From Nageia nagi (Eukaryota; Pinophyta): a stretch of DNA of 64,000 nt. Below, piece after piece: positions 44,458 to 56,759 of this stretch; the stretch's first letter is position 1; every line of letters begins with the position of its first letter. A program made the translations under genes and the position numbers. The notes below the pieces were generated by a model. That model saw nothing but the letters and a program-made list of their open reading frames with translations, did not search any database and had not been told where the DNA came from. The DNA lies in assembly GCA_050084985.1 (NCBI GenBank), contig JBITNC010000001.1, forward strand, positions 34,348,001-34,412,000, given 5' to 3'.

Positions 44458-45760
44458 TCTTCCCCTTGATGCTAAACCTCTGAACTCCCAACTGTTGTTC
44501 AAATTCTCAAACCAATATTTTCTATTGCCTTCAAAGAGATATCCTCTATTTTTCCCTGTGTCTTGCAGTACTGTAGGTGCAAATTACCTTGATGAATGAG
44601 ATGTCAATGTGTTTCATTCTAGTATGGAATTCAGGACTGAGGATTCTTTACAATCTGTATTATACTTGTGTTATCACAATGACTCACACAAAGGAATTCC
44701 ATAGGCTGCTCCAAATCTTCAGAAAGGTGCCTCAACCAAATAGGTTGACAAGATATTACAATATACTCTACCTCCACCATTGACAATGATACAATTTGCT
44801 GCTCTGAGACAATGAAGCCAAACCACTTCCAAGACTAAAGCAATAACCCAAAGTAAACCTATGCCTGTCCAACAATCCAGCTTAATCAGCATCAATGCAT
44901 CTCCCAACCTGAGGCATACTATGTTCTGGATAAAATAAACTGTAATCTGCAGTCCCCATCACATAGGGTAGTCTTATTTTCTCTTCCTTGAGATGTCTTC
45001 ATGGAATTCCAACAAAAACCTTGAAATGAGACTAACTGCATAAGATAAATCTCATCAAGTAGCTATAAGAACAATCAACGTTCTTAAGTGTCCAACACTT
45101 TGCCTCCTTCCACGCCAAGTCTCTTCTGGTCTATAATTCTTCACAGCCAATGCCTAACTCCTATTCAAAATATATATTGTTGCTGATACAGCCTCAGCTC
45201 AATACTCATTATTAAAATTCTTGGCTTTGAGATTGATCTCGAAATCTCTACAATAGTCCTGTTATTGTTGCTCAGTGACTCTATTCTGTTGTGGGGTATA
45301 TCCCAATGTGAGATGCCTCTTTATGCCATTGCTAGCACAAATTCATTAAATGGTTTTGAAGTGAATTCACCACCAGCATCAGTCTTCAAAATCTTAAACC
45401 TACAACCACATTCTTTGTCAACACATACCTTTAAACTGACAAAATGATTAAGCCTTATTTTTATTTTTGAGAAAGAAAACTCAAATTTTCCTTGAAAAGT
45501 CATCAACTATTGTAAAAAAAAAACAGAATATTTTAACTACGCTACGTGATTGCTTGGACCATAGATGTCTGAATGCACCAGCTACAGCTACTGACTTGCA
45601 CTTCATGCTTTGCCTGTTGGAAATGTATCCCTTGGTGCTTTCCAAGCATGCAACCAACACACTTCATCTTTTGTGTCAATCCTCATTAGTCCTTGCACTA
45701 TCTTCTTAAAGAAATGTAAATTCAATCCTTTAATACTGAGATGGACATCATTTGTGTCAT
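44458..45760 (-). pseudogene. Ty1/copia pol remnant (integrase joined to RNase H, RT deleted)
   Basis: Minus-strand copia integrase pieces: a GKHQ-like zinc-binding remnant near 45650, FVSLKVCVDKECGCRFKILK, TDAGGEFTSKPFNEFVLAMA (second catalytic Asp block), then NRTIVEISRS. RNase H pieces follow: YVMGTADYSLFYPEHSMPQV, RCIDAD, LLDRHRFTLGYCFSLGSGLA, and CDNTSIIQIVKNP. The RT that should lie between integrase and RNase H is missing, so there was an internal deletion. Many stops and frameshifts. Confidence 0.8.
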
Positions 45761-45998
45761 AGTTAATTCATATCTTCAACAATCAAAGGATTGGTCCCTA
45801 CAGGCTACAAGAGACAACCAGCTATCCCTATGTAATTATTCTAACACCTCTAGCTTCAAATTCTGAAAGTTCAAAGAATTAGTAGGCCATGCTTTCAAGA
45901 TTTGTATTCATTTGAAAATTAAAATCGAATGAGTGATTTACCCTTTTGTTCCTACAGCATCTTTTAACAGATGTGCTGCCCCAGCCAAATTCCCCACT
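45761..45998. other. Intron 1 sequence, nothing recognised
   Basis: No coding homology or repeat seen. Confidence 0.4.
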
Positions 45999-46199
45999 TG
46001 ACAATGCCTTCCACCAAGATCAATGCATCAAAGCACACTTTAAGGCCAAAAACAAGGACATCGCCCCATATTTTGCCTCACAAAGTGTGATGTTCCCTTC
46101 TTGAAGTCGTTCCTTTTAAGAGTGGTTTTGTAGTTAAGAGTATTTATTTATTAGTTGCATGTGTACTTAGGCATCATTGTAACCTGGATAGGAGACATA
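45999..46199. repeat. 200-bp direct repeat, left copy (flanks gypsy element B)
   Basis: About 94% identical by eye to 51746-51948. It starts TGACAATGCCTTCCACCAAG and ends GGAGACATAT. It abuts the outer end of the left LTR of element B. Confidence 0.9.
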
Positions 46200-46905
46200 T
46201 GGGTCTAATCCATAATCATCAAATGCTTACAGTATACTCAGATCCTTACTTCCAGATTCGAACAAAAATACCTTCACCATTATGAGATCATACAAATTGC
46301 ATATAAATTTGAAAATTGCACAATGTAAATCACAAACTAGCAATCTCAAACACACAAAAAGATCAACACAATGATTTACCCTGATTCACCCAATGTGAGC
46401 TAATCCAACATGGAATTGGAGCCTTCTCTTCTCATTGTCTATAGACATTACAATATTACATGTATAGAGAAATGCCATCAACAAAATGGCAATACAATTT
46501 CCTACAATTATAGCAATCTCCTATAGCAAGAAGAAAATAATCTCAAAACTACAAAACTCTCGGATGATTCTTGGTCTTCCTTCAAATCTTACAATCCCAA
46601 AACCCTAAAACTCTCCAAATTCTCCTTTTGAACAAGAGAGTAGCATGCCCTTTAAATAAGCCTAGAAATGCCTTGGAAACATTGCATACAGGTACTGAAT
46701 CGTCTCATCCGCCCAACATGTCGATGTTTCTTTGACTTCCTCTACTAACTCATCAAGGTGCACACCGTTAACGAACTAAAATCAACAATTTGCACGCTGC
46801 TATTGGCCTAAAACTACATGCCAAACAACTCTAGATTTCAGTTTTCAATTTGTCTCCAAGCACATATACCTCTGGAATGAGTATTGCTCCTGAAAAAACC
46901 TAACA
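46200..46905 (-). repeat. 3' LTR of gypsy element B
   Basis: On the minus strand it starts TGTTAGGTTTTTTCAGG. The inner edge is preceded by a purine-rich ATTGGGGAGGTGTG stretch. It includes a TATA-poor U3 and the words GTGAATCAGGGTAAATCA. The left end is set at the edge of the 200-bp repeat and is approximate. Confidence 0.65.
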
Positions 46906-47169
46906 CGATCCAATTCGGATCACACCTCCCCAATGGAGAAGCATTTGGTCCCACAAATGCATAGATGAGGATACAACTCCCCAACTCTAGACTTGTCCAT
47001 CCACTTGGCTTTATTAGGCTTTGTCCTTTCAATCTAACCAACCATAGCTTTGTCTCACCTCTTCTTGTAACACGAACCTTCTTTTGCAATATGGAATCCT
47101 CCTTGAGTTCATTCATAGTATTAGAGCTAAGTCATCAATAGATGGCAAGATTTGATCTGACTTGCTTCA

Positions 47170-48240
47170 TCTTCAATCAAAATAGATGGCTCATACATTT
47201 TCAAAATGTTCAACATTCACAACTGAATAGATGTTCATATATTCCGGTAGATTCAATCTAAAAGCATTCTCACTTATTTGCTCCACAATCTCAAATGGTC
47301 CATACCTTATAGGCTTCAACTTCTTGGCTGGTCCTTGCAACCTCTCCTTAGTAAGATGCAACCAAACATGGTCTTCCACATGAAATTTATGGTCAACTCT
47401 ATGTTTGTGATGTCTTATCTTGTACTTGGCTTGGCTTGTCTCAAGTTCCTCTTGGACTTTCAAATGAATTTGTCTAATCCTTTCAACAAATTTTTTAGCT
47501 TGTTTTTCCTCTTTCTCAAGTGAAGCTTTTTCATCCTTTTGTTGTCCAAACACACAATCAAAAGATGAAGGCGGTAAATAACCAAAATAAGTCTCAAAAG
47601 GACTTTTATTAATGAAAGAATGAATTGCCCTATTGTATGCATGTTGGATGTATTCAAGATGTTCATCCCAAGACTTAAGATGCTTGTCACAATAAGCCCT
47701 CAAGAGTTGAAACACTGTCCTATTTACCACCTCGGTTTGTCCCTCTGTTTGAGGATGAAATGCAGTACTCCCCTTCAACCTTGTATCCATCTTTTTCCAC
47801 AAATATGTTCAAAACTTGCCCAAAAATCTACTATCTCTATTTGAAACAATGGAATTAGGCAATCCAAAATTAACTCAAACATGAGAAAAGAATAAATTTG
47901 CAAAATCTTGTCTTATTATAGTCTTTTTATATGGAATCAAAACACATATTACTAAATCTATCCACAACAACAAATAAATAGTCATGACCTTTCTTAGTCA
48001 TAGGCAATCTCTACAAAACCATTGAGATACACTCCCATGGACGTGAAGTACTGGAAGTGATGATACAAATCCAATTTCATGTTACTTGGCTTGCTAATGC
48101 AACACAAAGAACACCCCCTTATGTACTTTGACAACTTGATCTTGCATCTTTGGCCAATATACATACCTTTGCAAATTGTACAATGTCTTTCCAACCCCAA
48201 AATGTCCGGCAATCTTTGAAGTATGTGCTTCTCTAATCAA
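47170..48240 (-). pseudogene. Integrase of gypsy element B
   Basis: The zinc finger region reads HTSKIAGHFGVGKTLYNLQR, YVYWPKMQDQV, and then C-x2-C as GCSLCCIS in another frame. The core includes TAFHPQTEGQTEVVNRTVFQ (E block) and SWDEHLEYIQHAYNRAIHSF. The long intact C-terminal part (203 codons open, 47802-47191) has KSPFETYFGYLPPSSFD and KKLKPIRYGPFEIVEQISEN, ending MNIYSVVNVEHFENV. Frameshifts interrupt the N-terminal half. Confidence 0.88.
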
Positions 48241-48401
48241 TCCAATCCTTTCACCTATAGGTACAGAGTGCATTAAAATAATAAAGAAGTCCATATTGCA
48301 AATGAAATTCATCCAAACCCTCATACTTGCACCTAAATGAAGACAATTGCTCATACACTTCTCCAAAGTCAAGATCCTGCACATATGCCTCTGAAAATGA
48401 C

Positions 48402-48720
48402 TCAAACAGAAAAGGAAGAAATTTCAGCACTAAGAGGGAACTCACTAAACGCTGTTTGTATGCCGCTAACTGTTACAGGTGGTCTAGAAAGCATGTCAAC
48501 AACATTATTCTGTGTTCCTTTCTTATACTTGATCACTAGATGAAATTGTTGCCAAAAACCCATCCATCTATAGTGTCTAGTTTGTTGCAATTTTGATTGA
48601 GTTTGTAAATACTTTAATGGTTGATGATCAGTATGAATGATTGTTTCTTTTCCCATTAATTAATGTTTTCACTTTTTAACAACTTGAACCAATGCATACA
48701 TTTCCTTATCATAAATAGGT
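48402..48720 (-). pseudogene. RNase H of gypsy element B
   Basis: IIHTDHQPLKYLQTQSKLQQ, RHYRWMGFWQQFHLVIKYKK and NNVVDMLSRPPV are gypsy RNase H blocks (D in HTDHQPL, D in VVDMLSR). The first block is frame-shifted at the end of the RT frame. Confidence 0.85.
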
Positions 48721-48723
48721 AAT

Positions 48724-49660
48724 TCAAAGTAGCCCCACTAAATTTTTCAAAATGATAGCAAATTGGTTTACCTTCTTGTAACAAAACGGCTCCCATGGCA
48801 TAGTCACTTGCATCAATCCCACTTCAAATGGCTTCCGCAAATTAGGAAGTGCTAGCATAGGTGCACTAATAATATTTTGCTTCAAGGTGTCAAAAGATGT
48901 TTGTTGTTGTTTCCCCCATTGGAAAACTTGCCTCTTTCTAGTTACATCATGTAAAGGTGAAACAACATGAGAAAAATCAACAATAAACTTTCTCATATAT
49001 TGTACAGCACCTAAGAAACTCCTTACTTCAGTTACATTAGATGGCCTTGACCAATCTACTATAGAACTTACTTTACTAGAATCTAGTTTAAGTTGTCCAT
49101 GATGAATAACATGGCCCAAATACACCAAAGACTCTTTGCCAAACTCACATTTTGAATGTTTCAATGACAACTTCTCCCTATGCAAAGTTTGAAACACTTG
49201 TCTAAGATGTACAACATGTTCTTCCCAACTAGATCTATAAACAAAAATATCACCCAAGTATACAACAACAAAAAAATCAATAAATGGATGAAGTACATCA
49301 TTCATTACCCTCATAAAAGTGGTGGTTACATTGCACAAACCAAATGGCAAAACAACCCACTCAAATAGGCCTTGTCTTGTCTTGAAAGCAGTCTTCCAAA
49401 TGTCCTCCTCCTTGATTCTAACTTGGTGATATCCACTCCTCAAGTCCAATTTTGTGAAGAATCTTGCCCATTGCAACTGATCCAAAAGATCATCTATCCA
49501 AGGCAAAGGATAGTGATTTTTTATGGTGATTTTGTTTAGTGCTTTGTAGTCAATGCACATTCTCCAAGTTTGATCCTTCTTGGGAACCAAAGCAACAGGT
49601 GATCCACATGGAGATGTACTTGGTCTTATCACACCTTGATCAACCAACTCCTGAATCTAC
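48724..49660 (-). pseudogene. Reverse transcriptase of gypsy element B, catalytic box mutated
   Basis: 307 codons are open from 49647: GVIRPSTSPCGSPVALVPKK, RMCIDYKALNKITIKNHYPL, FFTKLDLRSGYHQVRI, KTAFKTRQGLFEWVVLPFGL, VVVYLGDIFVY, KCEFGKESLVYLGHVI and EVRSFLGAVQYMRKFIVDFS. The motifs are in normal gypsy order. The catalytic Y-L-D-D reads Y-L-G-D (about 49249-49260), so the first aspartate of the metal-binding pair is lost and the enzyme should be dead, although the rest of the frame is nearly intact. Confidence 0.92.
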
Positions 49661-50039
49661 CTCCTTATCTCCCCTTGCTCCAAAACTGATTGCCGATACA
49701 AAGCTACGTTGGGCAATGAAGCATTCGGTAACAACTGAATATATGTTATATATCCCGCATAGGAGGTAATCCCTATTGCTCTGCAAATAAGTCAATAAAC
49801 TCCAAAACTAAATTTTGCATTTGTTCCTCTCTGTTGCATGCCACTAACAGCCTACAGTCAAATATTGCACGCCGCTGACAGCATGAGATTCACCTCACCC
49901 GGAGCTCCTGTTTTCACCATGATCAGAACAAACTTTTTAGAAGCATTCACAAGATGTTTCACCCAACCAGCAATGAAAGGTAGTTTTTTCCTGCTTTTAT
50001 GTGCACTAGCTAGAAACACCTTTCCATCTTTCACCAATC

Positions 50040-50470
50040 ATAATTTGTTCAATCTTCTGTAATAAATACCATCTCTATCCCACATATAAGGGTTACCAAA
50101 AATAACACCACAAATGTCTAAAGGAACAACTTCATCAATGTACTTTGCACAAATAGCAAAGTTCAACTTACATTGCTTAGTAACTTGTAAACTAGCATTG
50201 CGATGCACCCAACCCAAAGGATATGGATTTGGATTGTTGAAAGTTTCCAATCCCAAATTACTTACCATAGTCTCTGAAATCAAATTTGCTTGAGAACCCG
50301 GATCAACAATGCAATCTACTTTGGTTTTCTTGATTTGGATTTTGAGGTGGAACAATTGAATCCTTTGTTCTTCAATGTCTTGAGGTTCTTCAACCTTTTG
50401 AATGGCTGAACAAATAACTTTCTCATCAACATCTGAACTTCCCTCAATATCATCACATCTAAGAACCATA
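50040..50470 (-). pseudogene. Aspartic protease region of gypsy element B
   Basis: In a 143-codon open frame, KTKVDCIVDPGSQANLISET (50281-50330) is the retropepsin active-site region. The expected D-S/T-G reads D-P-G. Downstream are TKQCKLNFAI and VPLDICGVIFGNPYMWDRDG, typical of the gypsy protease (the usual ILGxPW is degraded to IFGNPY). Confidence 0.8.
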
Positions 50471-50479
50471 ACATTAGTT

Positions 50480-51378
50480 TTCTCCTTATTCTTATGCTTA
50501 TATGGACATAATTTTGAATGTAATTTCCAACATTTATCATCAACATGACCATCTTTATCACAATGACTACAATAGCTACTATCACCTTCTTTCTTTGAAA
50601 TATTAGTGGACTTTGTTTCTTACCTACCTTTTCCTTTATCTTGAGATTTACCTTTCTCTTGTCCTCCCCTTGAATTAGAAGCCTTCTTGGATTCATCATA
50701 TTGTCTTCTTGCTTTACCATCCTCCCTAAGTATTGCCCTTGCACACACACTTGATCAAGATTAGTCGGATTAAACAACATGATAGTTTTTTGCAATGACT
50801 ATGTAAACCTCCAATGTACTTCATTAAAGTTTGAGAATCTTTGAGTGAAACCTCAAGCAAAGTAGCTTGTTTCCTAAATTCCATAGTGTATTCTTGAACA
50901 TTTTGCCCTCTTTGTTGGCTAAAGAATTGCCATTTCATCAATTGTTTATTATGATGTCTTAATGGATAGAATTGATCTCTTAACAACTCCTTAAATTCAT
51001 TCCAAGAAGATATTTCTGATAAGTGTTCATGATTAAGAGTTTATACATGGCTTTCCCACCAAACTATAGAATGTCCACTCCTCTTTAATCTAGCAAAAGA
51101 GATTTTATCAACATCATTTACAACACCATGAATTTGGAAATAAACCTCCAATTGTTCACATTTTCTGCATCAATCTCTCCTCCAAAAGTAGGAATGTCAA
51201 CTTTGGCCTCCACTTTGAATGGAACTCGATTTGATGAAGATGATAATTCAGGTCTCCCAACTACATCATGATATCTCTGATTAACATTTGTATTTGCTCC
51301 AACAGCCAACAACTCAACCAAACAAGCCAAATGATTCTCCATTGCCGAAAACCTCCTTTCAAAATCGGCATCTGTCAT
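50480..51378 (-). pseudogene. Gag of gypsy element B with CCHC knuckle
   Basis: The N-terminus MTDADFERRFSAMENHLACL is followed by KVDIPTFGGEIDAENVNNW. Then come DQFYPLRHHNKQLMKWQFFS and RGQNVQEYTMEFRKQATLLE, which are the retrotrans_gag domain. A zinc knuckle with CSHCDKDGHVDDKC spacing (C-x2-C-x4-H-x4-C) is at about 50515-50570. Frameshifts break it into three pieces. It would form the capsid and bind element RNA. Confidence 0.85.
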
Positions 51379-51554
51379 GGTACTAATAGTAGATTGTTGC
51401 TCCCCTGCATTATCAATTTCAATCCTCTACCCTTCAACCAATCTCAAGATCCTCTGGAATCAACTCTGGTCTTTGAGATCTCCCAAACATCAAAAAGCAC
51501 ACCGCTAGCAGCCTGAAATACCCAAAATTCCGGCCCCAAATTTTACGCACACAA

Positions 51555-51566
51555 GCTCTGATACCA
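51555..51566 (-). other. Primer binding site of gypsy element B
   Basis: The minus strand reads TGGTATCAGAGC, complementary to initiator Met tRNA, two bases inside the 5' LTR end. Confidence 0.8.
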
Positions 51567-51568
51567 CA

Positions 51569-51750
51569 TGATCTGTAATTACCAGATGCTTATAGCAATT
51601 TGCAAACTGCTAACAACCTAAAATCAGCAATTTGCATGCCGCTGGCAGCCCAAAACTGCATGCCAAACAACTCCATATTTCAATCTTTGGTCTGTCTCCA
51701 AGCACATATACCTCTAAAATAAGTATTGCTCCTGAAAAGACAACCTGACA
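51569..51750 (-). repeat. 5' LTR of gypsy element B, internally deleted
   Basis: 182 bp. Aligns with both ends of the 3' LTR but lacks its central 500 bp or so. On the minus strand it begins TGTCAGGTTGTC and ends TTACAGATCA. Confidence 0.7.
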
Positions 51751-51948
51751 ATGCCTTCCACCAAGATCAATGCATCAAAGCACACTTTAAGGCCAAAAAC
51801 GAGGACATCGCCCCATATTTTGCCTCACAGAGTGTGATGTTTCCTTCTTGAAGTCTTTCCTTTTAAGGGTGGTTTTGTAGTTAAGAGTATTTATTTATTA
51901 GTTGCATGTATACTTAAGCATCATTGTAACCTAGGATAGAAGACATAT
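51746..51948. repeat. 200-bp direct repeat, right copy
   Basis: Copy of 45999-46199 in the same orientation, about 12 differences, immediately outside the 5' LTR of gypsy element B. Confidence 0.9.
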
Positions 51949-54900
51949 CGGTCCCATGGACCACTAGTGAGCCCCAAAGTGGGATGTCTTGCTCCTAGAG
52001 GTAGATTAGGAGCATTTAAATGTAATGATAGCAAATCCCAAAGCACAACGCATGATTTGGTGTGATCCTGAGGCATGATCCAGACGCCCAAGCATGATGT
52101 TTCCTTGAGGGGTGTGTGGAAACCCAACCTTGAGGATTCCTATTGGTTGGCATAGTATTGAGGGGGCATCTTGAGTACATTTGACATCTTCTATCTTTGA
52201 AGTTGCACAACATCTCTTGGGCCTCTCGTTGGACGAAAACCCAACATGAAGAAGGGTTTAGTCGAACATAGCCCTCACTAGATCTTAGCTAAGGACGAAA
52301 CCCTTAGTCAGACCAGTCTTACAACTTAGATTTGGTGGTTGAAGGCCCTAGCAATGTGACATCAGCATTTGGAGAGTGTATGCCCTAGATCTAGTCTATT
52401 GAGCCAAACACCAACCCTCTTACGCCTATTTGGTTGTATCTTGATCCATTATTGTTCAATATTGCAACATTGGCATTATTTCTTCAATTTGGCTTGTGTG
52501 TTGGATAATTTTGTGGTGTAATTTCTTGTTCTTGCTCATTTCCTGGATTATTGCTTGTTTGCTAATAATTTTGGAATAAGAATAATTTGGGAACATCACA
52601 AAGACTAGTGGTATTTCACTTGCACCAAAAATGACTCCCACTTATTCTACACCTCTCAAGTCATCTCACAATGTCAAACTAGAGTCAAGCTCAAGAGGGT
52701 CTTCTTTCAACATTAATTTCGCGAAGCATATTCCCTTGGTTGTGGTTTTGCTATATAGTAGATAGGAACAATGGGAATCTTGTTAATCCATTCATGTGCA
52801 TCACTAATTAGATGACAAGCCATTTGGCTAAATTAAGAGTCCTAGTTACTCCCATCATTTACCCGTGCTTGTTTGGATTTCTTCAATTTGACATTTAGAT
52901 CACTGGGAAGAAATCATATAACATATGCACGACCATCGCAATGCTTTGTTTTAATTAAAATGTCAAATTCCCCTTGTCCATATCAATTCCAAGTTGAGTT
53001 TTTTTTGCCTATGGAAAGCTCCTTGGAGACATCCTATGCCTATTACCTTGTTACACATGTCAAACTACCTTCACCACGGAAGCAACTCAAGCAAACCGAA
53101 GATAGCCCGTGGGCTCAAGGCATATACCCCTAGGGACAACCCTCAAGGCCAATCCTTTTCCCAAAGTTACAAATCTATTTTACAAACTTCCATTTTTCTA
53201 CTGACCAAAAGTTATTCACTTTGGAGACCTAATGCGGTTTTGAGTATAACTAGGCATGAACAATACTCAGTCCTTTGGACTTTTAAGCACCATCAAAGAT
53301 GCATTAGACACTATAGGATGTATGGTACTCTTCCAACAGTTGGAGCCTATCTCCAGTTGAGTCTATTTCAAAGTGGATAGGCTGTTATAAAGAAAAGATA
53401 ACTCTTTCTAGGGCCCATGTTGATATCTTCAAATTTCCTAATGTTGTCATTTGCCATCACATTCCGATTTGAAAATTTAAACCCGATTCCCTTCCCAATG
53501 GTCATGCAGAGTGGCCCTTGATACAAGGTTTACCCGTCTCTTAGGATCAACTAATCCATGTCCAATTGTTGTTCACATTGAACCTTTTCCCACTTTAGTC
53601 TTCAAAGTTCTCCTTGAGTTTAAAATTTCATGCACACAAAGAATTTGCAATATTTCTAAAATATTTAAGTTTTCATTGCTCAACATTTTCCGTTGCTTGC
53701 AAAACCATATTGAAGTTGCAGACCTTAGAACCTCGGTGTGAATTTGTTTGGTTAAAGATTAGCCAAAATAGAGTTTTAGTTTTCTCCTTAAAATTTTCCT
53801 GCAGGTTGAAATTTAAAGTTCATAGAAGAAAATAGAACATATCCAGTAAGAGTCATCTTGTAGATCTGCATCCTATTTTATTGAAATAGAAAGCCAAATT
53901 GTCTGATTATATAAAGCTGAAATTGTGAGGTGAACCTGTTAGCCTAAATCCTGAAGAATGGAACGACATAGTTGCTAGCATAAGATTGGTTTATCAGGGA
54001 ATTTAAGAGACAAATGCAATAGGAGCATTGCCATCATCAAAATTGAAGAATGAAAAATAAGTTGATATTTCTACCCTCTTTAAGTATGTTAATATCCTTA
54101 AGATAGCAACTTCTTTGGGTTAAACTGGCAAGTTTGTTTAGATCATGTTATTTTTTATGGGTCAGTTTAAACAATTTTGTAAAAAAAACATTGACCAATC
54201 AACATGAAAGAATACTCACCCTCATTTCATATAAAAGGTGTATAAATTATTGAATAAGTCAAATTTTGTGGTATTACTATTAATAATAATATTCCTTGAA
54301 CACTCACATATAATGTTTATATCCCTTAGTTATTGAAATGAAAGTATTATTCTCTTTAGTGGTTTGAGGTTGACTTGCATATGAATTTAAATTATTACTT
54401 TATCCTTTTAAACTTAAATGAAACTTCATATACCTTAAGATTTCCTTGATCTACATTGTTTCCAAAGCCTTTCAATTTAAGAATGTTATGAAGCTTCATA
54501 TTATCACTTTAATTTAAAATGGCTTTGTCATAGTAAATATCATAATATTGATAAGTAATATATCTACCTACAACAGTGTTGCCAAAAGGAAAATAATGGC
54601 CAATATTTTTTCCTAAATCAAGATATATGCCAATATTTTTCAAACTTTTTAAATTGGAACAAGAATTGAACAGGTGATGTTGACAGCCGAGGCCACTTCA
54701 GACTTGGCAATGTTATAAAACATTAAGAATTTTATGCATCGAAAAAGATAATATAGCAAAAGCACATAGTAAGTCATAATGAGTTGTAGATTAGAGGGAT
54801 TAAAAAATTATTTTAATCAAAATATCATCTTGTAGAGCATGAGAAGAGATACCAAGGAGGTATTTCAAAAGATTTTGAAATTAATCCATGGCCCTTTCAA

Positions 54901-55080
54901 AGATAAGATGGTGTAGTGTATAATTAATGATCCAAAATTTGGATCCCTTCGACATTCAGTAATCTCCATTTCAGTGTGTTCATTGTGATCGCCTTGTCTT
55001 CAGCTTTTCGACGCTTCTTTCGGATCGTGAATCCGAGTCCGTATGTGGAAGATATGATATTAATTCCGTTTGTGTATTTT
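51949..55080. other. Intron 1 sequence, mostly unrecognised
   Basis: GTGAGCCCCAAAGTGGGATG near 51967 echoes, in reverse complement, the 3' part of solo LTRs A and B (CCCACTTGGGGCTCAC), so a diverged inverted LTR piece is possible at about 51960-52450. At 52870-53380 the plus strand has open stretches (for example WRHPMPITLLHMSNYLHHGS) that look like decayed coding sequence of unknown family. 53400-55080 is AT-rich and empty. Confidence 0.35.
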
Positions 55081-55099
55081 GAGAAAATTAAAAGGATTA

Positions 55100-55960
55100 A
55101 AATATATATATATATAATATTAAATGTTTTGGGTGGCCATTGTAGAGGGGACCCGCCTGCCACCATGAAGACCACGTAGGAGGAGGTGAGGTTGACTAGG
55201 CCTGCGTGGAGTCCGATTGACTGGTGGAGGTGATGAGGCGGGTGAAAGAGGGGCCCGCATGGAATGACAGATGTGACCGCCTGTTGGAGACCGCCAGCCA
55301 AGCCGTCCACGTTTGGAGCCTACACCGTTAGTCAACAGGAGGTTGACTTCTTCTAAGCACGAGCCACATGTCGTCACCACAATGCACCTGCCCAATTTTA
55401 GGTTTTTTTGATGTATTTTTGGTGTTTTCAAAGGTTTATGGTGATTTTAACTCGCTAAGGTCCTATTATTAGGCTGATTTAATTCTGTAAGCCTGAAACA
55501 ATCCAGTGAACGTATTATTTTGATTTTAGAGCTCATTTTTGAACAACCATTTGAAACCCAAATTTGACATGAAGATCAAGGAGGATAATGGGTATCTGAA
55601 AATAGGTTTTGTATTAAATTTCCTAGTTGTAATACTCTCCAATTTTAGTCCCCAAAATTGTATAAAAGGGAAGCAAATTGGACGTGGTAGGGAGAGAGGA
55701 TTTCAGAAAGTTGTTTTCAGTTCTTGTTGTGATTTTCAGAGCTATGAGTGTGTTGTGAATGTGAGAGGAGCTTTTGAAGGACCGTGGAGGCCTTGTAAAG
55801 TGATTCCACCCACTGATAGTAGAGTGCTTTTGAGCTGGACGTAGCTCACATCGGATGAACCAAGATAATTTTGCTTGTCTCTTTCTATGGTGAATGTTTT
55901 TCTCTTCTCTGTGTTTACAAATTTGTTCCTGATTTTCCTTTACAAGCACTTAATTGTTTT
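55100..55960 (+). mobile_element. Possible gypsy LTR (GC-rich U3, TATA, R/U5)
   Basis: GC-rich block 55130-55390 with CCACGTAGG and GTTGACT words, then TTGTATAAAAGGGAAGC near 55659, then GAGCTGGACGTAGCTCACAT and GATGAACCAAGATAATTTTG near 55833. The last phrase resembles the R/U5 sequence of plant Ty3/gypsy LTRs. No termini set. Confidence 0.35.
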
Positions 55961-56039
55961 AAGTGTGAATTGATCCTAAGAAAAGGTTAAATTGAAATTT
56001 TAATCTTATACTTTATGGATCAATTAATGTGTTAAAGGA

Positions 56040-56640
56040 GGCTGCCGAAACTTCACATCAATGAAGTACTTTTTCAGCATGTTGGATACAAACAACATAT
56101 GACCCTAGAAAATCCTATTAAATTGCCATTTCAATATTTAAAGTTTGCAGAAGTCCAGCATGCAAGTGTTGAGTTTGCAGAGGGAGTTGAGCTTAAGAAA
56201 ATAACAATTGCTAAGTGCATGGAGTGAGAGGTGTATGTGGTTGATGAAACAACAAAGTTAGTTACGAAGTTAGTTTTTAAAATTTGGGATGTTATGTATC
56301 AGGAGTTTGACCTGCCCCAAATATGGCTGTACTGCATTTCAAAATATTTAAGGATGAGCTGGAAATGATAAGTGGAGCATAAGAATGTGGGGAACCACCT
56401 GTGGAGACTGGAATTTGTAACCACAAGCTTTTGTCCCCATTGACACTGCTTATATGCCTTTCAAGACCATTTGGGCAAACCAAGGAGTGGAACAGCTGCA
56501 CAGAGAGAGCATGCACGTGGTTACCCACAGCGCATCTTTGGCTAGAACAGCAAATGAATGATGAAAATAAAAATGAAGAGATACATGATGTAAATGGTTC
56601 CCTCAACAAGGTAAACAGACCTCAATGAAGCATATGGAGA
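56040..56640 (+). pseudogene. Decayed coding fragment of unknown family
   Basis: Plus-strand reading is protein-like over about 80 codons from 56042: INEVLFQHVGYKQHMTLENP, KLPFQYLKFAEVQHASVEF, EGVELKKITIAKCME, stop, VYVVDETTKLVTKLVFKIWD. Composition and one isolated stop suggest a pseudogene. I cannot name the family. Confidence 0.3.
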
Positions 56641-56759
56641 CAGGAACAACAATAGGAGCTCCCTGCTTGCTAACGTTTTCTGGAGTCTAAATAGATGATA
56701 TAATATTTTATGTATTTTATGTATTATGCTTAGGTGCATCACTGTTATATTTGAACAGA

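Larger units (their letters stand above)
46200..51750 (-). mobile_element. Ty3/gypsy element B (about 5.55 kb), all main domains present but mutated
   Basis: Minus-strand order: truncated 5' LTR (51750-51569), primer binding site (51566-51555, TGGTATCAGAGC), gag, protease, RT, RNase H, integrase, then 3' LTR (46905-46200). The LTRs begin TGTCAGG (right) and TGTTAGG (left) on this strand and share about 80% identity where they align; the right copy lacks about 500 bp. RNase H before integrase shows it is Ty3/gypsy. No chromodomain was seen after integrase. It is flanked by 200-bp direct repeats instead of a visible 5-bp target duplication. Confidence 0.88.
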
